From assembly GCF_030851345.1 (NCBI RefSeq), contig NZ_JALPNU010000002.1:124001-188000 (forward strand): DNA of 64,000 nucleotides. Direction: 5' to 3'. Within the stretch, counting starts at the first letter, position 1, and each line of letters starts with the position of its first letter. The notes under the pieces were generated by a model that saw only the letters and a list, made by a program, of their open reading frames with translations, was not told where the DNA came from and did no database searches. Of this stretch, positions 1-8,484 are shown in pieces. The position numbers were made by a program, and so were the translations under genes. This stretch comes from Marinifilum sp. D714. Its GTDB lineage: Bacteria; Bacteroidota; Bacteroidia; Bacteroidales; Marinifilaceae.

Positions 1-791
1 TTAAATCTGAAAAATATTTTGATGCACTTTGCATTTTTAATTCCATCATTATAAGGCCATATAAGTACAACTTCATCTCCAATATACTGGTATATATTTG
101 CATCAAACTCATTAACCGCAAGCGTTAAATCGCTGAAGCAATCTTGAATGAGTTGACTATATTTTACATGTCCCAATTTCTCGGCATAGGTTGTAGATGA
201 TTTTAAATCCATAAATAAGAATACCATTTTGACCTCTTTGGGTTGACGGTATTTGCCAAGTAATAAATCAAGAAGAACACCAGGGCCAAATTTTTGATTG
301 ATAATCTGAAATAGGATAATAGTAGCACTGACCAAATACGTAAAAGTTACAATTCTGAAAAAATCACTTGATCTCACAAAACTTCTTATTTCCAGCAATG
401 TTTCTCTCGATATTTCACCTTTTAAAATCAATTGGGATGCAATTCCAACTAAGAATATTGTTACTATAGTTAAGATGATATGAATAATACTATAGAAGAA
501 AATAATCTGGCCATATGATCTTTTTCGAAGGCGTTCTTGTTTGCTTTTGATAAAAATATTTAAAATGCCGAATATTCCTCCCAAAAATAAACCTGCTAAA
601 ACTAAATTTAGCTTGTTAATTTCTGCAACTGAAATATGCTTCGGAATCTCACCTTCAATTTTTGGATCAAAGCTGGTTAGAATATCCCAAATAAATACAG
701 CGCTTATCCATATCGTAATAATAATAAAGAAGTCTATGATAACTTTACGAGTGTTTTTATTGTATTTCAAAATACTTATTGGATTTTGCAT
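1..791 (-). CDS. Membrane-anchored class III adenylate/guanylate cyclase, C-terminus beyond the window
   Basis: I read 263 codons from the ATG at 791 to the left edge with no stop, so the gene is partial. Four hydrophobic segments lie at about residues 18-38, 62-82, 97-122 and 143-163. A class III nucleotide cyclase domain begins near residue 188. Its first metal-binding Asp is in FLFMDLKSST (D195) and the second in YIGDEVVLIW (D239). The fold makes cyclic nucleotides from ATP or GTP at the inner membrane face. The usual substrate-lysine position before the second Asp reads Gln (IYQYIGDE), so the base preference cannot be called. The rest of the catalytic domain lies outside the window. Confidence 0.8.
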   Translation of the reverse strand, partial: MQNPISILKYNKNTRKVIIDFFIIITIWISAVFIWDILTSFDPKIEGEIPKHISVAEINKLNLVLAGLFLGGIFGILNIFIKSKQERLRKRSYGQIIFFYSIIHIILTIVTIFLVGIASQLILKGEISRETLLEIRSFVRSSDFFRIVTFTYLVSATIILFQIINQKFGPGVLLDLLLGKYRQPKEVKMVFLFMDLKSSTTYAEKLGHVKYSQLIQDCFSDLTLAVNEFDANIYQYIGDEVVLIWPYNDGIKNAKCIKIFFRF

Positions 792-942
792 GTCACAATT
801 TAATATTACAAAGAATAAAATTTAAATTGATTTACTTATTTCTTTGATGAAAAGAGAAAAATCAATTAATTTAAGAAGTAGTGGGGTAATTTGTTTGGTA
901 ATACAAATAAAGCACATAAATTATAAAATAATAAATTAAGCA

Positions 943-1515
943 ATGTTAAAAGATTTAGTTGCCAAAAACAGAAGTTACAGAAGATTTTTTGAAGATGAAA
1001 AAATATCTTCAGATCAAATTAAAGAATGGATTAATTTGGCAAGATTAGGAGCATCAGGAAGGAATGCACAAACCATAAAATATAAGATTGTATTATCTGA
1101 TAAAATGCGTGATATTGTATTTCAACAGCTTGCCTGGGCAGGTTATTTGCAAGATTGGGCCGGACCAGAAAAAGGAGAGAGACCATCGGCTTATGTTGTG
1201 ATGATTAATGATGAGGAGCTGGGTAAAAATTATTTTAGTGACGATGGAATTGCGGTCCAAAATTTGTTACTTGGAGCAGTTGAAAGTGGTTACGGAGGTT
1301 GTATTATTCATGCTTTTAAGAAGAAAGAACTTAGTGAACTGCTAAAAATTGAAGAAGGATTTTCAATTATTCAGGTAGTGGCCTTGGGAAAACCGAAAGA
1401 AGAGGTAGTTATTGAAGAAATGAAAGATGGAGATATCAAGTATTGGAGAGATGAAAAGGGAGTTCATCATGTGCCAAAACGTAGTATCGATGAGATAATA
1501 TTGGAAGAATTGTAA
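943..1515 (+). CDS. Nitroreductase-family FMN oxidoreductase
   Basis: The 190-residue protein has the nitroreductase fold pattern. An N-terminal SYRRF motif (11-15) and SGRNAQ (38-43) fit FMN phosphate and ribityl contacts, and a Gly-rich segment ending GGCIIHAF lies near 118-124. The family uses FMN and NAD(P)H to reduce nitro compounds, quinones or enones in the cytoplasm; the natural substrate cannot be told from sequence. At 190 residues it is at the short end of the family. It is followed 35 bp later by a gene on the same strand, so the two may be co-transcribed. The family call is good and the substrate unknown. Confidence 0.85.
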   Translation: MLKDLVAKNRSYRRFFEDEKISSDQIKEWINLARLGASGRNAQTIKYKIVLSDKMRDIVFQQLAWAGYLQDWAGPEKGERPSAYVVMINDEELGKNYFSDDGIAVQNLLLGAVESGYGGCIIHAFKKKELSELLKIEEGFSIIQVVALGKPKEEVVIEEMKDGDIKYWRDEKGVHHVPKRSIDEIILEEL

Positions 1516-1550
1516 TTGTAACTCTGCGGAGTTAATAAAAAGCTGGTAAA

Positions 1551-2264
1551 ATGAGAAGATATGTGATTGGTTGTATTGCTCTTTTTTGTTTTGTTCTTGC
1601 AACAGAGAAGCTAAATGCACAGAAGATAAGAACAGATTCATTGTTTTTTACAGGTGCGGTTATGGATCAGGAAGAATTGTCACCATTGCCTTATGCGCAC
1701 TATAGGGTAAATAATAAAAAAGCGGGTACATCTAATGCTTTTGGCCGCTTCTCATTTTGGGTAAATGCTGGAGATACCATTCAATATTCTTACGTTGGAT
1801 ATCAAAATGTTCAAGTTGTAGTAAGTGATAGTTTAAAGCAAGATTCATATCTTTTTGGGGTATTTATGGCAAAAGATACTGTTTCGTTACAGGAGGTCTT
1901 AATCTTACCTCGATTTGGTGATTTTAGAGAAGCCTTTATTAATGCCAAAGTAAATACTCCAGAGTATGTTCGAGCAAAGAACAATGTGAATTCGGCTACT
2001 TACGAGGCCTTAACCAAGCGCCCCGATAAAATGGATGCCAAAGCAAATACAGATCTGTTGATAAAGCAGCATGTAATAGATAATGAGCATAAAGCTATGG
2101 TTCCTCAGGATATGGTGGCGGGAGTAAGTACACTTCGAACTTTACCCGAAGTGCAACGATTAAAGCGTAAGAAGAACATGAAAATTCCTGATAATTTGGT
2201 TACCGATAAAGAAATAACCACCTTGAAACAAATGTATCGATATGGAATTAAAGAAAAGAAATAA
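1551..2264 (+). CDS. Exported protein with carboxypeptidase-regulatory-like (CarboxypepD_reg) domain
   Basis: Residues 1-23 form a signal peptide (hydrophobic core CIALFCFVLA, cleavage likely after LNA). Residues about 33-110 look like the beta-sandwich CarboxypepD_reg-like domain common in Bacteroidota (AHYRVNNKKAGTSNAFGRFS, then DTIQYSYVGYQ). The C-terminal half is charged and matches no family I recognise. Such proteins sit in the periplasm or on the outer membrane, and the domain alone does not give a function. The gene ends in a strong terminator shared with the convergent proline dehydrogenase gene. Confidence 0.7.
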   Translation: MRRYVIGCIALFCFVLATEKLNAQKIRTDSLFFTGAVMDQEELSPLPYAHYRVNNKKAGTSNAFGRFSFWVNAGDTIQYSYVGYQNVQVVVSDSLKQDSYLFGVFMAKDTVSLQEVLILPRFGDFREAFINAKVNTPEYVRAKNNVNSATYEALTKRPDKMDAKANTDLLIKQHVIDNEHKAMVPQDMVAGVSTLRTLPEVQRLKRKKNMKIPDNLVTDKEITTLKQMYRYGIKEKK

Positions 2265-2294
2265 AAAAAGCGGTGAAATTTTCACCGCTTTTTT
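2264..2294. terminator. Bidirectional intrinsic terminator
   Basis: AAAAAAGCGGTGAAA pairs with TTTCACCGCTTTTTT. The hairpin has A and T tracts on both sides, so it can end both the plus-strand gene before it and the minus-strand gene after it. Confidence 0.9.
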
Positions 2295-2313
2295 ATTCAT
2301 CTCATTGGGCTTA

Positions 2314-3225
2314 TTAACCCCTATTAAATAATGCCTTTATAATTAAGGAAGCCATTTTTGGGTTTTCTTTTAATCTACGAGTTGAGTATCCAAACCAATC
2401 TTTTCCAAACGGCACATAAACTCTCATTGTATGTCCTTTTTCAACAATTGATTTTCTTAGCTCAGGAGTTACTCCATATAACATCTGAAATTCATACTTA
2501 TCTTTTGGAACATTGTATTTCTCAATTAGCTTGTATGCACCATCAACTAAAGGTTTATCGTGAGTTGCAATTCCTGGGTACACGTCATTTTTAAACATGA
2601 AATCCAAACTCTTTAGGAAATGCTCGTTGATTTCTTCGTACTTTTTGTAAGCAATTTCTTCAGGTTCCACATAAATTCCTTTGCACAAACGGTAATTCAA
2701 TTTTGAAACACCATTTTGCATGTCCATCATGTTGTTCAAATCACCAAGAGTTCTCTTAAGGTAAGCCTGAACTACCAATCCTACATTATGAGGAAACTCT
2801 TTCTTTAATCTTCTGAATATGGTTATTTCCTTATCAACACAAGGAGAATCTTCCATATCGATTCTTACAAAATTATTGTATTCAGCAGCTTTTGCTACAA
2901 CAGTACGGATGTTTTGGTAACAAACTTCCTCGTCAAGCAATAAACCAAAGAAAGTTGGTTTAACCGAATAGTTGCCATCAATCTTGTTGGCTTCAAAGGT
3001 TTCAATAATTTCCAGGTAAGCTTCTTTGTTTTCGGTAGCTTCATCAAGGTTTTTAATGAATTCTCCTAATAAGTCAACGGTTACTTTAATTCCTTGATCA
3101 TTTAATTTCTTCGATTCTCTTACTGCATCTGCGATGGTTTCTCCTGCAATGTATCTTTTAGAGAATATCCAAACCAATTTTTTAGGCATATAGGGTAGGG
3201 TTGCCGCTATAAGTTTATTGAACAT
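2314..3225 (-). CDS. Proline dehydrogenase (monofunctional)
   Basis: The 303-residue protein is a proline dehydrogenase of the short, monofunctional type, an FAD-binding TIM barrel that oxidises L-proline to 1-pyrroline-5-carboxylate and passes electrons to the quinone pool. The C-terminal FGYSTRRLKENP motif carries the paired arginines that bind the proline carboxylate, and VRIDMEDSP and VQAYLKRT are barrel strands seen in the family. It lacks the DNA-binding and aldehyde dehydrogenase parts of PutA. The second enzyme, pruA, lies 3.4 kb away on the same strand, with unrelated genes between, so this looks like a dispersed PutA pathway. Confidence 0.9.
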   Translation of the reverse strand: MFNKLIAATLPYMPKKLVWIFSKRYIAGETIADAVRESKKLNDQGIKVTVDLLGEFIKNLDEATENKEAYLEIIETFEANKIDGNYSVKPTFFGLLLDEEVCYQNIRTVVAKAAEYNNFVRIDMEDSPCVDKEITIFRRLKKEFPHNVGLVVQAYLKRTLGDLNNMMDMQNGVSKLNYRLCKGIYVEPEEIAYKKYEEINEHFLKSLDFMFKNDVYPGIATHDKPLVDGAYKLIEKYNVPKDKYEFQMLYGVTPELRKSIVEKGHTMRVYVPFGKDWFGYSTRRLKENPKMASLIIKALFNRG

Positions 3226-3402
3226 TGAGTTAAAATTTAAGTGATATACGTTTGATAATTGTAGTTCACAATGTATAGAGTATAAAGTAGAAAAAGAATG
3301 ATGTTTATCAGCATATCAAAATGTTTGGATGTTTGATGATGATTAATAAGTAGGCGATTTTAAAATTGAATGCCAGGAATTTTTTAGTCTACTTATAAAA
3401 GT

Positions 3403-3410
3403 TATATTTG
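3403..3410 (+). promoter_or_regulatory. Possible Bacteroidota -7 box for the OmpH-like gene
   Basis: TATATTTG matches the Bacteroidota -7 consensus TAnnTTTG. It lies 76 bp before the start codon. No convincing -33 TTTG is visible at the normal distance. Confidence 0.35.
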
Positions 3411-3485
3411 TTAGGCAAAATCAAAAAATGGGAATGCCAGAATGGTGTTCAAATAAAGCTTAGAAAATTTAAATACTAAATACCT

Positions 3486-4073
3486 ATGAAAAATTTATCT
3501 GTTGCATTAAATGCTGTGTTAGTTGTTGCTGTTGCAATTCTTTACTTTGTTCAGTTCTCTGGTAAAGGAGAATCGAAAGATGTGAAAACTGTAGCTGGAG
3601 AAGGAGCTGTTGTATACATTAACACGGATTCATTATTGAGCAACTATAACTTTTCACGTGATTTGAATGAGAAGTTTTTGAAGAAACAAGAAGATTCACG
3701 TACTGACTTTAACTTTAAAGCTCAGAAATTAGAGAAAGAAGCAGTTGAATTTCAGCGTAAGCTTCAAAATAATGGCTTTTTAACTCGCCAAAGAGCAGAA
3801 GAAGCTCAGCAAAAATTAATCGCCAAGCAGCAGAACTTACAGCAATTAGATCGTGAGTTAAGCGCTGAGTTAATGGGCGAACAGCAAGCAAATAGCAAGC
3901 GTCTTTTCGATAGTGTTACCAACTATTTGAAAGAGTACAATGCAACTCGTAACTATAGCTTAATTTTAAGTACTACCAAAGGTGGAAATGTATTGTTCTC
4001 GCAAAATGGTTTAGATATTACTCAGGAAATTATCGATGGCTTAAATGCAAGATATACTCCTGAAGCAAAATAA
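3486..4073 (+). CDS. OmpH/Skp-family periplasmic chaperone
   Basis: The 195-residue protein has an N-terminal hydrophobic segment (about 5-23), a linker, then a long charged heptad region (about 60-150) typical of the Skp/OmpH tentacle coiled coil, and a short beta segment at the end (ILSTTKGGNVLFS). Family members hold unfolded outer-membrane proteins in the periplasm. The N-terminus could be an uncleaved anchor, since no clear cleavage site is seen. It stands alone between a possible -7 box and a strong terminator. Confidence 0.85.
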   Translation: MKNLSVALNAVLVVAVAILYFVQFSGKGESKDVKTVAGEGAVVYINTDSLLSNYNFSRDLNEKFLKKQEDSRTDFNFKAQKLEKEAVEFQRKLQNNGFLTRQRAEEAQQKLIAKQQNLQQLDRELSAELMGEQQANSKRLFDSVTNYLKEYNATRNYSLILSTTKGGNVLFSQNGLDITQEIIDGLNARYTPEAK

Positions 4074-4092
4074 TTGAAGATTTTAAATTAGT

Positions 4093-4134
4093 AGAAAGGG
4101 CAGATGGCTGATGAGCTATCTGCCCTTTCTTTTA
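4093..4134 (+). terminator. Intrinsic terminator
   Basis: AGAAAGGGCAGAT pairs with ATCTGCCCTTTCT around a 12-nt loop, followed by a T-rich tail, 20 bp after the OmpH-like gene. Confidence 0.9.
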
Positions 4135-4238
4135 CTGTCTGGAAAAGTCAAAAAGTAGAATAGTTGAAAAGTCCATGATTAAGCAAGGAATTTTAATCTT
4201 ATTCACTCACTATTTAGTATTCTCATTCCTTTCGGTGA

Positions 4239-4270
4239 TTTCCCCTTAATCATGAAGTTTTTTATATTTG
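4239..4270 (+). promoter_or_regulatory. Putative sigma-ABfr promoter of the GT2 gene
   Basis: TTTC and TATATTTG are 20 bp apart, close to the Bacteroidota pattern TTTG-N19/20-TAnnTTTG. The -7 box ends 23 bp before the ATG, which implies a short leader. Confidence 0.55.
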
Positions 4271-4293
4271 CCCTTCGTATCTAAAATAGAAAT

Positions 4294-5562
4294 ATGGCTT
4301 TTGCTGATAAATACCTGAAAAAACAAAGAATGTACCCAGAGTACATTGCAACACCGGTTGATGAGAATTTGAATATGATTGTAACAATTCCATGTTACAA
4401 CGAGCCGGACTTGATTCCAAGTTTGGAAGCATTGTGGAATTGCGACAGACCAAATGGAGTAGTTGAAGTAATTGTAATTGTAAATTCAGGGGAACAAACC
4501 GAGCAGGAAGCATTGGATCAGAATGCAAAAACCGTTGCTGATGCTACTACCTGGATGGAAGCGCATCAGGATGAGAAACTGAAATTCTACTTAATTCATC
4601 AACCTAACCTTAAAAGAAAGTTTGCAGGAGTAGGTTTTGCAAGGAAAATTGCCATGGATGAAGCAGTAACTCGTTTCAATCAAATTGACAAAGCTAATGG
4701 AATCATTACCGGTTTTGATGCTGATTCATCTTGTGATGCGAACTATTTGGTAGAAATAGAGAAGCTTTTTAAAAAGTATCCTAAAGCCAATGGCGCAAAT
4801 ATCTTCTATGAGCATCCATTGGAAGGGGAGGAATTCGATCAGCAAATTTATGATGCCATTGCGCAGTACGAATTGTATTTGAGATATTACATGCTTGCCA
4901 TGCGTTATGCCGGACATCCACATGCTTACCATACGGTTGGTTCTAGTTTTGCTGTGTCGGCAAGTGCTTACATTAAGCAGGGAGGAATGAATCGCCGTCA
5001 GGCTGGTGAGGATTTTTATTTCTTGCAGAAAATTATCCCGCTAGGAAAGTTTTACGAGATTAAAACCACACGTGTTATTCCATCACCTAGAGTGTCGGAC
5101 CGTGTTCCATTTGGAACTGGAAAAGCCGTTTCTACTTTTGTTGATGAGGGAATAATAGATTATCAAACCTATAATTATTCTGCTTTTAAAGAACTAAAAG
5201 CTTTTTTTGATAAAGTGGATGATTTCTTCGGGGTGGATTACGATACCTATTTGAATGATTTGTTGGTGCAATTGCCAGGTTCGGTGCGTAGCTATTTAAA
5301 AGAGGATAATTTCTTTGAAGCTTTGGATGAAATCAATCAAAACTGTGCATCAATTGATACTTTTAGAAAGAAATTTTTTGGAGCCTTTAATGCTTTTAAG
5401 GTATTGAAGTACCTGAATAATGTACACGAGCAATTTATTGATGAGGAAAGTATTGTAGTTTGTGCCAAGCAGTTGTTAAGCGATTTGGGAATTAGTACCA
5501 AAGGCATCTATTCAGCCAAAGAGTTATTGGATATTTACAGAAGCTACGAGAAAGAAAATTAG
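4294..5562 (+). CDS. Soluble family 2 glycosyltransferase
   Basis: The 422-residue protein starts its GT-A fold near residue 27 (MIVTIPCYNEPDL) and has the nucleotide-sugar and metal motif in TGFDADSSCDANYL near residue 145. No transmembrane segment is evident, so it probably works in the cytoplasm or peripherally at the membrane. GT2 enzymes transfer sugars to lipids, proteins or glycans; donor and acceptor cannot be read here. The C-terminal 150 residues are helical and unassigned. It is a single-gene unit between its own promoter and terminator. Confidence 0.8.
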   Translation: MAFADKYLKKQRMYPEYIATPVDENLNMIVTIPCYNEPDLIPSLEALWNCDRPNGVVEVIVIVNSGEQTEQEALDQNAKTVADATTWMEAHQDEKLKFYLIHQPNLKRKFAGVGFARKIAMDEAVTRFNQIDKANGIITGFDADSSCDANYLVEIEKLFKKYPKANGANIFYEHPLEGEEFDQQIYDAIAQYELYLRYYMLAMRYAGHPHAYHTVGSSFAVSASAYIKQGGMNRRQAGEDFYFLQKIIPLGKFYEIKTTRVIPSPRVSDRVPFGTGKAVSTFVDEGIIDYQTYNYSAFKELKAFFDKVDDFFGVDYDTYLNDLLVQLPGSVRSYLKEDNFFEALDEINQNCASIDTFRKKFFGAFNAFKVLKYLNNVHEQFIDEESIVVCAKQLLSDLGISTKGIYSAKELLDIYRSYEKEN

Positions 5563-5586
5563 TACAAGTACTATGAAATAATACAA

Positions 5587-5615
5587 AGAAGAGAGTTTAA
5601 AAGCTCTCTTTTTTT
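5587..5615 (+). terminator. Intrinsic terminator after the GT2 gene
   Basis: AAGAGAG pairs with CTCTCTT around an 8-nt loop, followed by seven T, about 25 bp after the stop. Confidence 0.8.
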
Positions 5616-5695
5616 GATTCTACAAGTCTAATTCGATTAAATGACGGTATGCTGTACCTTTTGTATTTCATTTTCAAATTGTCTACAAATATATA

Positions 5696-5801
5696 GGTGC
5701 TCCGTACCATAGTAATTTAGTTTGTAATATTGAGAAAAGCAGCAGCGCTGCGTAAGATTTATAGTCTGTTAATTTAGATGTTTTTATAGGTGCAGAGCAC
5801 C
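5696..5801. repeat. MITE-like or REP-like element with inverted ends
   Basis: The 106-bp stretch begins GGTGCTCCGTACC and ends GGTGCAGAGCACC. The second is nearly the reverse complement of the first (11 of 13), and each can form a small hairpin. A perfect palindrome GCAGCGCTGC sits in the middle (5742-5751). It fills part of the 497-bp gap between the GT2 gene and the FtsB-like gene. I find no ORF in it. Confidence 0.5.
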
Positions 5802-5892
5802 GAAACTTTCATTTCTATTTTAATCATGAATGTTCATGCGTTTTAATTAGTAGAAAAATAGCTTGTTGAAATAAAGAGTTAAGGTTAAAATC

Positions 5893-6007
5893 AAGAACTT
5901 AGTATGCTAAGTGTCGGAAACTTACTCTAGTATCTTTTGGAAACTTACTATAGTCAAAATTGGAAAATACCTATAGTAAATTTTTGAAAAGAAACTTTGG
6001 TGTAGAT
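5893..6007. repeat. Degenerate 23-bp tandem repeat array (about 5 units)
   Basis: Units begin at 5893, 5916, 5939, 5962 and 5985. The clearest pair is GGAAACTTACTCTAGT (5916) and GGAAACTTACTATAGT (5939), followed by GGAAAATACCTATAGT (5962). The core ACTTAYNNTAGT resembles the reverse complement of the units in a second 23-bp array at 63.2 kb. The period is not a multiple of three, so this is not a coding repeat. Confidence 0.6.
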
Positions 6008-6059
6008 TTTTGAAGGTAGAATTAATTGATTGAAAAGGGGAATTTGGTATTCAGAAGTA

Positions 6060-6365
6060 TTAATCTTTAATAAAAATAAAGATATCCTCATTTTCCTTTT
6101 TCATGAGGTATTGCTCACGGGCAAACTTTTCAAGGTTTTCCTTGTTGGTTTTTAGCTCGTGAATTCTTTTTTTGTCTTTCTCTATTTTATCAAGGTAGTA
6201 AGCTTTTTCTTTTTCGAGAGCTTCAATTTTAGACTCATATTCTTTTCTTTCCCAAATGGAATGTTGATCGCCAAAGAATAACCATACATAGAATATCAGG
6301 AAAGCAATTACATATTTACTTCTGATTATCTGAGGAATGTATTTTTTAGCGAGCTTAAGAATCAT
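6060..6365 (-). CDS. FtsB/DivIC-like septum formation initiator protein
   Basis: The 101-residue protein has a cytoplasmic start, one transmembrane helix (about 19-33, AFLIFYVWLFFG), a coiled coil (about 40-80) and a C-terminal KFAREQYLMKKENEDIF segment, the typical FtsB/DivIC signature. Family members are bitopic divisome proteins that bridge FtsL and FtsQ at the septum. The N-terminal KKYIPQIIRSKY before the helix fits Bacteroidota members. Confidence 0.85.
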   Translation of the reverse strand: MILKLAKKYIPQIIRSKYVIAFLIFYVWLFFGDQHSIWERKEYESKIEALEKEKAYYLDKIEKDKKRIHELKTNKENLEKFAREQYLMKKENEDIFIFIKD

Positions 6366-6441
6366 AGGTCTGTCTTTCCGGCTAAATTACTAATAAAGTA
6401 GAAAAGTAGAAAGGCGAAAAAGTAAAAAAAATTGTGTATCA

Positions 6442-6470
6442 GTAGAGACCTAGGATTGATACGTCTTTAC
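6442..6470. repeat. Dispersed GTAGAGAC palindrome, copy A
   Basis: GTAGAGAC and GTCTTTAC flank 13 nt. The same arms recur at 14319-14346 and 45571-45599, so this is a dispersed intergenic palindrome family. Confidence 0.6.
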
Positions 6471-6501
6471 AGGAATTTATCACAGCCCAAATGTCCCAAT
6501 A

Positions 6502-6535
6502 AAAAAAAACGACCGAAGAAACTCCGATCGTTTTC
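6502..6535 (-). terminator. Intrinsic terminator of pruA
   Basis: Read on the minus strand, AAAACGATCGGA pairs with TTCGGTCGTTTT with G-T wobbles, followed by a long T tract, about 65 bp after the pruA stop. Confidence 0.8.
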
Positions 6536-6601
6536 ATCCAAAATAAATCATGTCATTGGAAGCTGGAACAAGTCCAGCTCAACTATCCAATATTTTTATT
6601 C

Positions 6602-8233
6602 CTAGTCTTCTTTGAAGTTAGGATACATATAATCTACAGGAGGAACAAATGATTCCTTGATAGTTCTTGGAGAAACCCAACGCAATAGGTTAATCATTGA
6701 ACCAGCTTTATCATTAGTACCTGATCCTCTACCACCACCAAATGGTTGCTGACCAACAACAGCACCAGTTGGCTTGTCATTGATATAGAAGTTACCAGCA
6801 GTGTGAGTTAAACGCTTAACCAGTTTTTCGATTGCATAACGACAACCAGCGAAAATTGCACCAGTTAATGCATAAATAGAAGTTTGATCAAGAATATCTA
6901 AAGTTTCGTCTACCTTATCATCTTCGTAAACAAAAATTGTGATAATAGGGCCGAATAACTCTTCTTCCATTGTAATGTAATCAGCTTTCTTAGCTTGGAT
7001 TACAGTTGGCTTGATAAAGTAACCTACCGACTTATCATACTCACCACCAGCAACGATTTCAGCATCAGGAGATGCCTTAGCATCGTCGATAGCAGAAGCT
7101 AACTTGTCGAAAGTAGTTTCATCGATAACCGCATTGTGGAAGTTTGTGAAATCTTCAGTTCCACCAGTCTTGATCTTAGCAAGATCTTCCTGAACCATTT
7201 TCAATACTTCATCCCATTTGCTTGCAGGAATATAAGCACGAGAAGCAGCGGAACATTTCTGTCCTTGATATTCGAAAGCACCACGAGTAATACCTGTTGC
7301 AACTTCTTTTGCATCAGCAGTTGGGTGCATGAAAATATAATCTTTACCACCAGTTTCACCTACGATACGTGGGTAAGACTTGTATTTGTGGATGTTGTTA
7401 CCAATCGTTTTCCAAATGTCCTGGAATACACCAGTTGATCCGGTAAAGTGGATACCAGCAAAATCAGGAGAGTTGAAAATTACGTCGGCAGCAGCAGGAC
7501 CAGAAACGTATACCAAGTTGATAACGCCATCAGGTACACCAGCTTTTTTGAATACTTCCATTAAAACCTGAGCTGAATAAACAGCAGTTTTAGATGGCTT
7601 CCAAACTACAGTGTTACCCATCATTGCAGGAGCAGTTGGAAGGTTACCAGCAATAGCAGTAAAGTTGAATGGAGTTAATGCGAAAATAAATCCTTCTAAT
7701 GGACGTTGCTCAACGCGGTTCCAAACACCTTTCGATGACATTGGCTGTTGTTTGTAAATTTCAGTCATATACTGAACGTTGAAACGCAAGAAATCAGCAA
7801 TCTCACAAGCAGAGTCGATCTCAGCCTGGAAAGCATTCTTCGATTGTCCCAACATAGTAGCAGCGTTTAATTTCATACGGTAAGGACCTGAAATTAATTC
7901 AGCAGCTTTTAAGAAGATAGATGCGCGATGCTCCCAAGCCAGGTTTTCCCATGCTGGTTTAGCAGCTAATGCAGCATCAATAGCCATTTGTACATGCTCC
8001 TTTCCACCTTGGTGGTAGTGTCCCAACACATGTTTGTGATCGTGTGGAGGAGTCATTGCAAACAAGTTGCCTGTTCTTACTTCTTCGTTACCGATATACA
8101 TAGGTACATCAATCACTTCAGAACGCAATTTTTTAAGTGTAGCTTGCAATTCAGCTCTCTCAGGAGTTCCTGGTGCATATGAGAAAATAGGCTCGTTAGT
8201 AGCAGCTGGAACGTTGTATATACCTTTTGGCAT
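6602..8233 (-). CDS. pruA: L-glutamate gamma-semialdehyde (1-pyrroline-5-carboxylate) dehydrogenase
   Basis: The 543-residue protein is an aldehyde dehydrogenase of the P5C dehydrogenase class. The catalytic Cys is in GQKCSAASR (C327) and the general-base Glu in VGETGGKD (E293). NAD contacts appear in FALTPFNFTAI and HFTGSTG, and the C-terminal GGGRGSGTNDKAG segment is typical of the P5CDH subgroup. It oxidises glutamate semialdehyde to glutamate with NAD+, the second step of proline catabolism after the proline dehydrogenase at 2.3 kb. Length matches stand-alone bacterial and eukaryotic P5CDH (about 540). Confidence 0.95.
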   Translation of the reverse strand: MPKGIYNVPAATNEPIFSYAPGTPERAELQATLKKLRSEVIDVPMYIGNEEVRTGNLFAMTPPHDHKHVLGHYHQGGKEHVQMAIDAALAAKPAWENLAWEHRASIFLKAAELISGPYRMKLNAATMLGQSKNAFQAEIDSACEIADFLRFNVQYMTEIYKQQPMSSKGVWNRVEQRPLEGFIFALTPFNFTAIAGNLPTAPAMMGNTVVWKPSKTAVYSAQVLMEVFKKAGVPDGVINLVYVSGPAAADVIFNSPDFAGIHFTGSTGVFQDIWKTIGNNIHKYKSYPRIVGETGGKDYIFMHPTADAKEVATGITRGAFEYQGQKCSAASRAYIPASKWDEVLKMVQEDLAKIKTGGTEDFTNFHNAVIDETTFDKLASAIDDAKASPDAEIVAGGEYDKSVGYFIKPTVIQAKKADYITMEEELFGPIITIFVYEDDKVDETLDILDQTSIYALTGAIFAGCRYAIEKLVKRLTHTAGNFYINDKPTGAVVGQQPFGGGRGSGTNDKAGSMINLLRWVSPRTIKESFVPPVDYMYPNFKED

Positions 8234-8281
8234 GATAATAATTGTTTAAGGGTTAATTTTCTTCATTTTTAAGTCTCTCAA

Positions 8282-8289
8282 CAAATCTA
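8282..8289 (-). promoter_or_regulatory. Possible -7 box for pruA
   Basis: On the minus strand TAGATTTG fits TAnnTTTG and lies about 50 bp before the pruA start. No clear -33 element is visible. Confidence 0.3.
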
Positions 8290-8484
8290 AAAAAAAATAA
8301 ATACCTGATTTATGAGTATTATCATGCTTTAAAAATTACATGAAAACATTCAGTTTAAGATGTTCACAAGAATTTGGGTTTTGATATTAATTCCTAACTT
8401 ATGATATTAAAAGCCTAACGATTTAATACTCTATGCTTCTGATTATCGAACAGTCTATAAGTTTTGCAGATGACGTAAAATTAT

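Noticed and set aside
541-825. Plus-strand ORF of 94 codons
   Set aside because: It runs opposite the partial cyclase gene, whose protein has clear catalytic motifs, so it is a shadow.
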